Below are positions 25,610-33,635 of a DNA stretch of 33,635 bases, in pieces; the stretch's first letter is position 1, and the number at the start of each line of letters is the position of its first letter. The stretch lies in assembly GCA_011051715.1 (NCBI GenBank), contig DRKP01000187.1, positions 1 through 33,635 of the forward strand, in the 5' to 3' direction. The notes below the pieces were generated by a model. The model was not told the DNA's origin. It worked only from the letters and a program-made list of their open reading frames with translations, and ran no database searches. The translations under genes were made by a program, and so were the position numbers. Source of the DNA: Sedimenticola thiotaurini. GTDB lineage: Bacteria > Pseudomonadota > Gammaproteobacteria > Chromatiales > Chromatiaceae.

Positions 25610-27042
25610 GCTGGCTCGCCATCCACCTGCCCCGCCTCCCGCTGGAGGTGCTGGCACAGGAGGACGGTTTGCCCCTGGCCGTCGCTGAGCGCCAGGGGGG
25701 ACGCCGGCGGATCCTGCTCTGCAATGCCGCGGCGGCCGCCGCCGGGGTGGCCCCTGGCCAGGCGCCGGCGGCGGCCCGGGCCCTGTCCGGGGGGCTGCGC
25801 ATCCTGGCGCGGAACCCGCGGCGGGAGCGGATGGCGCTGGAGGAGCTGGCCCTCTGGGCCGGCCGCTTCACCTCCCGGGTGGTGCTGGAGTGGCCGCACG
25901 GGCTGTTGCTGGAGCTGGCCGGAAGCTACCGTCTGTTCGGCGGGCCGGGGCGTCTGACGGACGCGCTGGAGCGGGATCTGCAACGGACCGGCCATCTTTG
26001 CCATACCGCCCTGGCACCGACCCCGGCCGCGGCCATGCTGCTGGCCCGCGCCGGCAGGCGGGAGCGGGTGACGGATCTCCCCGGGCTGCCACGGGCGCTG
26101 GCGCCGACAGCGCTCGGGCTGCTGCCGTTGAGCGGGGAACAGCGCCAGGATCTGCAGGATCTGGGCATCCGCACCCTGGGCGAGCTGCTGGCCCTGCCGG
26201 CCGCCGGTCTGGCGCGGCGGCTGGGGCCGGAGCCGGCGGCGTGGCTGGAGCGGCTGCTGGGGCGGCAGCCGGACCCGCGCCCGCCGTTTCCCTTCCCCGA
26301 TCGTTTCCATCAGCGCCTGGAACTGCCGGCCGAGGTCTCCAGCCGCCAGGCCCTGTCGTTCGCCGCCCACCGGCTGCTGCTGGCGCTGGCCGGTTTTCTC
26401 ACCGCCCGCCAGGCCGGCTGCCGCCGCCTGTGCTGGTCCCTGGGACTGGGCGAGGGGCGGGAACAGGGCTTCGTCCTCGGGCTGCAGCTGCCGGAACGGG
26501 ATCCGGAACGGCTGCTGGAGCTGCTGCGGCAGCGGCTGGAGCGGGTCCGGCTGGCGGCCCCGGTGCGGGAGATCGGGCTGCGGGTGGAGGAGCTGGAACC
26601 CCTGGCCGGGCGGCCGGCGGGCCTGTTCCCGGAGACCCCGGCGAGGCCGGATCCGGGATTGCCGGAGCGGCTGCAGGCGCGGCTGGGGGAGGGAGCGGTG
26701 TGTGGCCTGGAGGTGGTGCCGGACCACCGGCCCGAGCGGGCCTGGCGGCGGACGGAGCCGGGGGCGGGCGGCTGCACGGAGGCCGGTCACCGGCCCTGGT
26801 GCGGGCGCCCCCCATGGCTGCTGCCGGCGCCCCGGCCGCTCCCCGTCGACGGGAGAGGCCGTCCCTGCCTGGACGGGCCGCTCTCCCTGGAGGGGGAGCG
26901 GGAGCGTATCGAAACCGGCTGGTGGGACGGACGGCCGGTGGCCCGGGACTATTTCGTCGCCCGCACCGCCAGCGGGGCCAGGGCGTGGATCTACCGGGAG
27001 CTGGGGGGAGGGGGGCGCTGGTATCTGCACGGCTGGTACTGA
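25513..27042 (+). CDS. imuB: ImuB, inactive Y-family polymerase homologue
   Basis: The protein (509 residues from this ATG) is a Y-family DNA polymerase relative of the ImuB type. Family blocks include G-W-L-A-I-H-L-P-R-L-P-L-E near the start, L-L-L-E-L-A-G-S-Y-R-L-F-G-G around 128-141, L-G-I-R-T-L-G-E-L-L-A-L-P (helix-hairpin-helix) and the C-terminal D-Y-F-V-A-R and W-Y-L-H-G-W-Y. The acidic residues that bind metal in active polymerases are missing from both catalytic blocks, as is usual for ImuB, which acts as an adaptor at the replication clamp. The start is uncertain: ATG 25513, ATG 25558 and GTG 25597 are all in frame; the last gives 481 residues, closer to the family norm. No dnaE2 follows. 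Confidence 0.87.
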   Translation: MPGNILYSANIPGLRMEYSTLKPDFSDRVKYPGWLAIHLPRLPLEVLAQEDGLPLAVAERQGGRRRILLCNAAAAAAGVAPGQAPAAARALSGGLRILARNPRRERMALEELALWAGRFTSRVVLEWPHGLLLELAGSYRLFGGPGRLTDALERDLQRTGHLCHTALAPTPAAAMLLARAGRRERVTDLPGLPRALAPTALGLLPLSGEQRQDLQDLGIRTLGELLALPAAGLARRLGPEPAAWLERLLGRQPDPRPPFPFPDRFHQRLELPAEVSSRQALSFAAHRLLLALAGFLTARQAGCRRLCWSLGLGEGREQGFVLGLQLPERDPERLLELLRQRLERVRLAAPVREIGLRVEELEPLAGRPAGLFPETPARPDPGLPERLQARLGEGAVCGLEVVPDHRPERAWRRTEPGAGGCTEAGHRPWCGRPPWLLPAPRPLPVDGRGRPCLDGPLSLEGERERIETGWWDGRPVARDYFVARTASGARAWIYRELGGGGRWYLHGWY

Positions 27043-27087
27043 GCCGTGCCGGTGCCCGCTCCCTCCGCTGCACGGAAGGCGGCACCG

Positions 27088-27588
27088 CTAGGTGGGGGCG
27101 GCACGCCTGCTGCGGCGCCGAAACAGGCGTCCCAGGCCCAGGGCCGGCAGGGCGAGGACGACACCGGCGACGACGGCGCAGAGCAGGGCCTCGGGGGTGA
27201 AGACCAGTCCCGGCTGGAACAGGGTCCAGCTGGCGGCCATGGCATCGGGTTCGCCGTTGCGCAGCAGGGTCACGATCTGGTCCGGCAGGTTCCCCTGCAG
27301 ACCGTTCATCGCCTCCGTCAGCCGGGCCACCTGGTCGGCCAGGGTGCGGATCGCCTCACCCTCGGCCCGGAACGCCGGGTCGCTGCTCTCCAGGTGGCGC
27401 CGGATCAGGGCCTCCAGGTCGCCGCCATGGAAGCGGTCGGCGATGGCCTGGAACAGGCCCAGATCGGCCCGCGCCTGCTGCAGCCGCCCGGCCAGGTACT
27501 GGCGGTAGCCATCGAGATACTTGGGCAGCTGGGAGCCGCCGAGGAAACCGGCGGCGAACAGCAGCCTGGCGGGGAGGTTGCGGATCAT
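27088..27588 (-). CDS. DUF2937 family membrane protein
   Basis: This 166-residue protein resembles DUF2937 members: a short hydrophobic N-terminus (about 8-22), a soluble helical centre with Q-A-R-A-D-L-G-L-F-Q-A-I-A-D-R-F-x-G-G-D-L-E-A-L-I, and a C-terminal membrane segment (about 133-154) followed by a cluster of arginines, which should lie in the cytoplasm. The function of the family is unknown. The ATG overlaps the stop codon of ppx (ATGA), so both are almost certainly translated from one message. It converges with imuB, with 45 bases between; CGGTGCC/GGCACCG at 27050-27087 may form a weak hairpin there. Confidence 0.78.
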   Translation of the reverse strand: MIRNLPARLLFAAGFLGGSQLPKYLDGYRQYLAGRLQQARADLGLFQAIADRFHGGDLEALIRRHLESSDPAFRAEGEAIRTLADQVARLTEAMNGLQGNLPDQIVTLLRNGEPDAMAASWTLFQPGLVFTPEALLCAVVAGVVLALPALGLGRLFRRRSRRAAPT

Positions 27589-29105
27589 CGGAACTTCAGG
27601 CGGAAGCCGGCCTTCTTCAACCGTTTCGCCTCCTGTTTCAGTTCCATCCGCGGCAGTGGGTGCGCCTGCAGCCAGCCGTCCGGGAACTCCAGCTCCAGCC
27701 GGTTGCCCTCCACCCGCAGCAGGGCATCGATGCGCAGGGTGGCGGAACGGGCCCGGTGCAGCAGCACCGACAGGCGCAGCAGCACCGCCAGCTGCATGGC
27801 GCACAGGGTGATGTCCGGCGGCAGGGCGCGGAACTGCTCCAGCGGGAAACGGCGCCGGTGCCCGCGCATCAGCGCCGCCAGCACCATCTGCTCCTGGCGG
27901 CTGAAGCCGGCCATGTCGGAGTGGGCCGCCAGGTAGGCGCTGTGCTTGTGGTAGCCGGCATGGGCCACGGTGAGGCCGATCTCGTGCAGGCGCGCCGCCC
28001 AGCCCAGGATCTCGACGTACTCGCCGCCGTGCAGCCCCCAGGGGGCGGCCGCCTGGGCGAACAGGGCGCGGGCGGTGCGCTCCACCCGCTCCGCTTGGGC
28101 CATGTCCACCTCGTAGCGGCGGCACAGGGCACGGACGCTGCTTTCGCGCACGTCCTCGTGGTGGATGCGTCCGAGCATGTCGTAGAGCAGGCCCTCGCGC
28201 AGGGCCAGATCGGAGACCTGCATCCGCTCGATGTGCAGCGCCTTGAACACCGACCGCAGCACCGCCACCCCACCGGCGAACACCGGGCGCCGTTCGGTGC
28301 TGAGCCCGTCGAGTTCGATCCGGTCGACCCGCCCGAACGCGACCAGGCGGTCACGCAGCTGCCGCAGGGCGTCGGCGGTGATGCCATCGCGCGGGTCGCA
28401 CCAGCCGGCCCGCTGGACCACGGTACGGATGGCGCGGATGGTGCCGGAGCTGCCGATCGCCTGCCGCCAGCCGGCCTCGCGGTACTCCACCTTCACCGGC
28501 CGCAGCTCCAGGGCGCCGGCCAGCTCGGCCCGCTTCATCGCCTTCGCGCCGATGCGGCCGTCGCCGAAATGGGCCTGGCTCATGCTGACGCAGCCCATCT
28601 CCATGCTCTCCATGTGGCGCGGGGCGAAGCCCTCACCGACGATCAGCTCGGTGCTGCCGCCGCCGATGTCCACCACCAGGCGCCGCTCGTCACCGGCGGC
28701 CAGTCCGTGCGCGACCCCCAGGTAGACCAGGCGCGCCTCCTCGCGGCCGGCGACGATCTCGATCGGGTGTCCCAGGGCGGCCTCGGCCGCGCGCAGGAAG
28801 GCGCCGGCGTCGCGCACCTGGCGCAGGGTGTTGGTGCCCACCGCGCGCACCGCTCCGGGAGGCAGAGAGCGTACCCGCTGGCCGAAGCGCTCCAGGCAGC
28901 CCAGCGCCCGCTGTGCCACCTCCGGTGCCAGGTTGCGCCGGGCGTCCAGCCCCTCGCGCAGGCGCACCATCTCGCGCAGCCTGTCCATCACCTGGAACTG
29001 GTTGTCCACCACCCGCGCCACGATCATGTGGAAGCTGTTGGAGCCCAGGTCGACGGCGGCGATGGTCTCCGGCGGCCGGCTCGGGATGGTGGGGGATGGA
29101 AACAT
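27585..29105 (-). CDS. ppx: Exopolyphosphatase / pppGpp phosphohydrolase (Ppx/GppA)
   Basis: The 506-residue protein belongs to the Ppx/GppA family, which removes phosphate from the ends of polyphosphate or converts pppGpp to ppGpp. The ASKHA-fold nucleotide motifs are clear: A-V-D-L-G-S-N-S-F-H-M near residue 16-26, V-G-T-N-T-L-R, V-D-I-G-G-G-S-T-E-L, S-S-G-T-I and F-A-G-G-V-A-V-L. The C-terminal part from about 310 has the HD-like helical domain, with G-W-A-A-R-L-H-E-I-G. The length is right for either Ppx or GppA and the sequence alone does not separate them. The ATG at 29105 fits the family start; a longer frame upstream has no similarity. Its end overlaps the DUF2937 gene. Confidence 0.9.
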   Translation of the reverse strand: MFPSPTIPSRPPETIAAVDLGSNSFHMIVARVVDNQFQVMDRLREMVRLREGLDARRNLAPEVAQRALGCLERFGQRVRSLPPGAVRAVGTNTLRQVRDAGAFLRAAEAALGHPIEIVAGREEARLVYLGVAHGLAAGDERRLVVDIGGGSTELIVGEGFAPRHMESMEMGCVSMSQAHFGDGRIGAKAMKRAELAGALELRPVKVEYREAGWRQAIGSSGTIRAIRTVVQRAGWCDPRDGITADALRQLRDRLVAFGRVDRIELDGLSTERRPVFAGGVAVLRSVFKALHIERMQVSDLALREGLLYDMLGRIHHEDVRESSVRALCRRYEVDMAQAERVERTARALFAQAAAPWGLHGGEYVEILGWAARLHEIGLTVAHAGYHKHSAYLAAHSDMAGFSRQEQMVLAALMRGHRRRFPLEQFRALPPDITLCAMQLAVLLRLSVLLHRARSATLRIDALLRVEGNRLELEFPDGWLQAHPLPRMELKQEAKRLKKAGFRLKFR

Positions 29106-29269
29106 GGTGGCCCCGTCAGCGGTGGGTGGCGATGGGATCCGGCCAGGGACGGACCGGGAACAGCGAGATGGTCCCTCCGCTCCCGACCCGGTTGGGGAAG
29201 GCTGCAGGACCGGGAACGCCACCGGGGAATCTCCGGGTTCCTCGTGCCCCGGCGGTGGCGAGGACCGGA

Positions 29270-30118
29270 TCAGGGCGCATACACCATCCGCACGTTGGTG
29301 GCCACCAGTCCCTCGTTCACGTCGCTCTCCTGCAGCTGGAACTCGACCACGGTGTCGCGGTTGGTCAGGTCGTCCCCGGTGACATCGTCGGCCAGCTCGT
29401 TGGCGTGGCAGAAGACGCTCTCGTAGGGGGAGTCGGGGTCGCGTGGATCGGTGATCCAGAGGTTGGGTGAGATCCGGCGGATGAAGCGCAGGAAACCGTA
29501 GCCCTTGTCCGGAAACCACTTGGTACAGATACCGCGGACCCGGGAGCCGACCTCGCCCCACTCGTTGCGCGGCTCCTGGGCCACCGGCAGCAGATCCGGG
29601 ATCAGGTAGCCGCGGAAGAAGGCATCGGACTGGCGCTGCAGCTGTCTGGAGACGTTCTTGAAGCCCAGCAGCTCCACCCGGCAGCCCCGGTTCTGCAGTG
29701 CCGACACCACCTGCAGGAAGTCGCCGTCGCCGGTCACCAGCAGCACCAGGTCCAGATTCTCCACCTGCAGCATGGCGTCCACCGCCAGATCCAGGTCGGC
29801 GTTGGCCTTGGTGGTGACATTGCCCTCGTCGTCGGTGAAGCGCCGCACCTGTTTGACGATCACCTTCCAGCCGAAGTCGCGCACCATCTGCTGATAGGCG
29901 TGCGACTTGCGGGCATAGTCCGGATCCTCCCGCGCCCGCTCCTGGTCGTAGGCCAGGTAGGTGTTGAGCCGCAGCAGGGTACCTCCGTTGCGCGCGGCGA
30001 AGCGCCGCAGCACATCGTAGCGCAGCTGGTAGCCGCCGTTGAACTTGATGTTTTCCGCGTCGACGAAGACGCCGACCTTGAGATCGCTCAATATTCCGTA
30101 CCCCGGTTCAGTCGACAT
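29270..30118 (-). CDS. NYN-domain nuclease with cold-shock-like C-terminus
   Basis: This 282-residue protein has two parts. Residues 14-178 form a NYN (LabA-like, PIN-related) domain, with V-G-V-F-V-D-A-E-N-I (Asp20), K-A-N-A-D-L-D-L-A-V-D-A (Asp108, Asp110, Asp114) and L-V-T-G-D-G-D-F (Asp131, Asp133), the acidic residues expected to bind metal for RNA cleavage. Residues 195-282 look like a cold-shock OB-fold: K-G-Y-G-F-L-R-F (205-212) corresponds to RNP1 and S-V-F-C-H-A-N-E-L (234-242) to RNP2. This suggests an RNA-binding nuclease, but the substrate is unknown. The ATG at 30118 is preferred to a GTG at 30136. TTAAAT (30127-30132, minus strand) could be a -10 box, leaving almost no leader. 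Confidence 0.82.
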   Translation of the reverse strand: MSTEPGYGILSDLKVGVFVDAENIKFNGGYQLRYDVLRRFAARNGGTLLRLNTYLAYDQERAREDPDYARKSHAYQQMVRDFGWKVIVKQVRRFTDDEGNVTTKANADLDLAVDAMLQVENLDLVLLVTGDGDFLQVVSALQNRGCRVELLGFKNVSRQLQRQSDAFFRGYLIPDLLPVAQEPRNEWGEVGSRVRGICTKWFPDKGYGFLRFIRRISPNLWITDPRDPDSPYESVFCHANELADDVTGDDLTNRDTVVEFQLQESDVNEGLVATNVRMVYAP

Positions 30119-30431
30119 GGAAGCGGATTTAACCACAGAGTACAGGGGGGGTGCAGCAGGCGGCCGTCGACACCGGATTCGCCGGGGATCCGGTCGGGGA
30201 CCGCGAAGGCATGGCCAGTGGCATCATCGCCCTGATCCCGGTGACCGGGTCCGGGGTCCTGCCGACCGCCGCCTGCATTGGGAGGGGCCCGGTCCATGGC
30301 CCGGGTGTCAAGGTGGTCCGTCGGCGGGAGATGGCCGCCGGGGGTCCGCTGCAGTTGCAGAGATCCAACGCGACAGTAAAGAAAAGGCCGGAGGCCCCGG
30401 GGCCCCCGGCCTGTCGGCGCCGTCGGCTGCC
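30119..30431. other. Gap between acs and the NYN gene
   Basis: This 313-base region holds the acs terminator (30376-30411) at one end and the likely promoter of the NYN gene near 30127-30140 at the other. Between them nothing recognisable was found: short open frames on both strands lack ribosome-binding sites and family features. Confidence 0.5.
30376..30411 (-). terminator. Intrinsic terminator of acs
   Basis: On the minus strand GGCCGGGGGCC (30411-30401) pairs with GGCCTCCGGCC (30396-30386) through one G-U pair over a CCGG loop, followed by TTTTCTTTA. The stem and T-run are classic. It lies about 20 bases after the acs stop. Confidence 0.85.
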
Positions 30432-32378
<1,947 letters not shown>

Positions 32379-32596
32379 GGGATCTCTCCTCAGGCTTTGT
32401 TATCGATGGTTCATTCAATGGCGGCCGGGCACCGGATTGCCGCTCGATCCGATAAAAATGCCCTGTTTCACCGGCTTGTTCAATCAGTTTTTGTCTGCGC
32501 CTTCCGCCCATGCCGATTCCCCCGGCGGGAGCCCGCGGTCACGGAGCGGGGGCGTCACCGGGTGCCGGCGGCGCCGGTGGGCATCGTCCAGCCAAC

Positions 32597-32611
32597 GCGA
32601 AAATCGTGCCG
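32597..32611 (-). promoter_or_regulatory. Possible sigma54 promoter of acs
   Basis: Read on the minus strand this is CGGCACGATTTTCGC, matching TGGCACG-N4-TTGC except at the first base and one base of the -12 box, with GG-N10-GC intact. It points to acs, but the leader would be over 200 bases long. The call is supported by upstream palindromes and by the activator gene next door, not by experiment. Confidence 0.45.
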
Positions 32612-32675
32612 GCCGGCCCATTTCCATGCCAAACAGATGGTTACGCCGGTGGTAAGGGGCCTCTTCCGGAAGGAC

Positions 32676-32690
32676 GTTACCTATGGTAAC
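32676..32690 (-). promoter_or_regulatory. Candidate activator-binding palindrome upstream of acs
   Basis: GTTACCTATGGTAAC is a perfect 15-bp palindrome (odd centre). More copies of its half-site lie at 32637-32643 (GGTTAC) and 32706-32711 (GGTAAC). It stands about 90-105 bases upstream of the start expected from the sigma54-like site, the usual distance for enhancer sites of NtrC-type activators. Confidence 0.4.
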
Positions 32691-32719
32691 CAGTGGCGTC
32701 CGGAAAGGTAACAGCCCCA

Positions 32720-32979
32720 TGGATTCCGGCCTTCGCCGGTATGACGGGGTGTTCAGGGGGCGTTCACTGGCTCTTCACCTCCTCTGCAACTGAAACTATT
32801 ACTCTCGCCAAGGCGCCAAGACCGCAAAGAACGCCAAGCGGCTTGTTTTCTCTTTGAGCGCATTGGCCACTGTGAATCGGGATCCTTCGTGATCTTCGCG
32901 TCCTCTGCGACTTTGCGAGTGGGAAATTGTTTCTCCGTCATTACCGTTACTCCGTCATTCCGGCGCAGGCCGGAATCCA
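32720..32979. repeat. REP-like inverted pair enclosing a second inverted repeat
   Basis: Two 27-bp sequences of the form CGTCATnCCGGCGnAGGC continuing to GGAATCCA lie at 32720-32746 (minus) and 32953-32979 (plus); they match at 25 of 27 positions. Inside, 32804-32838 and 32885-32919 form an imperfect inverted repeat, 25 of 35 positions, made of degenerate units like CGCCAAG and CGCAAAG. Both sequence types resemble dispersed intergenic repeats of proteobacteria. There is no coding sequence within. Confidence 0.7.
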
Positions 32980-33045
32980 GGTCACCGAGGGGGGGCGCAA
33001 TCCGGCCGGCCCGGGATGGTGGAAGGGAGCTTGCCCGGGGCCTCC

Positions 33046-33635
33046 CTAGGGTCTGCGGCTGCGTGGAATGCCGAACCGCTGGCGCCGCTCCCACAGGGCC
33101 TTGCGGCTGATGCCGAGACGGCGGGCCAGCTCGGTCTCGGTCATCCGCTCCTGGTGCTCCAGTACGAAACGGCGGAAATACTCCTCCAGTGACAGCTCCT
33201 CCTCCAGCGCCGGTGTGTCGCCGGGCCGGGAGTCGTGCAGGCTGTCGATGGCCAGCAGGTCCGCGCTGACGCGGTCGCCGTCGCACAGGATCACCGCCCG
33301 CTCCATGGCGTTCTCCAGTTCACGCACGTTGCCCGGCCAGTCGTAGGCGCGGATCGCCGCCAGCGCATCGTCGGTCAGGGTCATGGGTGGCCGGTTGAGA
33401 TGGGTGCGCGCCTTGTCGAGCAGGAACACCGCCAGCTCGACCAGGTCGTCGCCGCGTTCCCGCAGGGGCGGCAGCAACAGCTCCACCACCCGCAGCCGGA
33501 AGTAGAGATCGCTGCGGAAGGCGCCGGACTGCACCAGTTGTTTCAGGTCCCGGTGGGTGGCGGAGATCAGGCGGATATCCACGTGGCGCGCCTGCTCCGA
33601 GCCGACCCGCCGGATCTCGCCGTTCTGCAGTACCC
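33046..33635 (-). CDS. Sigma54-dependent activator (NtrC type), 5' end outside the window
   Basis: About 195 C-terminal residues are present; the frame is open to the window edge. They cover the end of the AAA+ domain, with V-L-Q-N-G-E-I-R-R-V-G-S, R-L-I-S-A-T-H-R-D-L, F-R-S-D-L-Y-F-R-L-R-V-V-E-L and W-P-G-N-V-R-E-L-E-N, then a linker and a Fis-type helix-turn-helix (T-E-T-E-L-A-R-R-L-G-I-S-R-K-A-L-W-E-R-R). Such proteins bind upstream sites and use ATP to open sigma54 promoters. The N-terminal sensory domain is not visible, so its signal is unknown. It is transcribed towards acs, which has a possible sigma54 promoter, making acs a candidate target. It could equally be a flagellar or nitrogen regulator. 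Confidence 0.92.
   Translation of the reverse strand, partial: VLQNGEIRRVGSEQARHVDIRLISATHRDLKQLVQSGAFRSDLYFRLRVVELLLPPLRERGDDLVELAVFLLDKARTHLNRPPMTLTDDALAAIRAYDWPGNVRELENAMERAVILCDGDRVSADLLAIDSLHDSRPGDTPALEEELSLEEYFRRFVLEHQERMTETELARRLGISRKALWERRQRFGIPRSRRP

Larger units (their letters stand above)
32379..33045. other. Long non-coding region upstream of acs
   Basis: No plausible gene is seen in these 667 bases. From the acs side it holds a 219-base leader, a possible sigma54 promoter (32597-32611), palindromes and repeated GGTTAC/GGTAAC words (32637-32711), then a composite inverted-repeat element (32720-32979). The DNA between 32790 and 32950 is less GC-rich than its neighbours. Confidence 0.55.

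Overview
The window is about 33.6 kb of GC-rich chromosomal DNA from a motile gammaproteobacterium. The evidence is gene order (aspS next to nudB; ffh divergent from a ypjD-type gene; rpsP-rimM-trmD-rplS), flagellar promoters of the sigma54/FliA type seen in Pseudomonas and Vibrio, and an E. coli-like LexA box. Pseudomonas-like features in AspRS and the style of the short repeats would fit a Chromatiales-like or other environmental lineage, but that placement is inference. I saw no rRNA, tRNA, CRISPR array, prophage or transposase gene.

Layout. 1-3.8 kb: the end of a PilZ gene, then fmdB, a DUF502 membrane protein, aspS and nudB. 4.1-19.7 kb: flagellar genes on the plus strand, flgBCDE, flgF, flgGHIJ, flgKL, fliC, flaG, fliD, fliS, fliT. 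They make the rod, hook, rings, junction proteins, filament, cap and two export chaperones. Promoters visible in the sequence divide the block into a sigma54 tier (flgB, flgG, probably fliD) and a FliA tier (flgK, fliC). 19.7-20.6 kb: a minus-strand ypjD/CcsA-like membrane protein. 20.7-24.5 kb: ffh, then the ribosome and tRNA-modification operon rpsP-rimM-trmD-rplS, broken up by tandem and fold-back repeats. 24.7-27.0 kb: an SOS-controlled imuA-imuB pair with an almost ideal LexA box and no dnaE2 beside it. 27.1-30.1 kb, minus strand: a DUF2937 protein overlapping the end of ppx/gppA, and a NYN-domain protein with a cold-shock-like C-terminus. 30.4-32.4 kb, minus: acs. 33.0 kb to the edge, minus: the C-terminal half of a sigma54 activator (NtrC type), cut off by the window end.

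Most genes belong to well-known families. I did not find a clearly new multi-gene system. The less ordinary content lies between genes: a 162-bp fold-back element that starts on the last base of the rimM stop codon, a second palindrome that contains the likely trmD ribosome-binding site, a fold-back sequence in which the imuB reading frame begins, tandem 16-mers and heptamers after ffh, a REP-like inverted pair between acs and the activator gene, and a possible sigma54 promoter with upstream palindromes in front of acs, next to a gene for a sigma54 activator.
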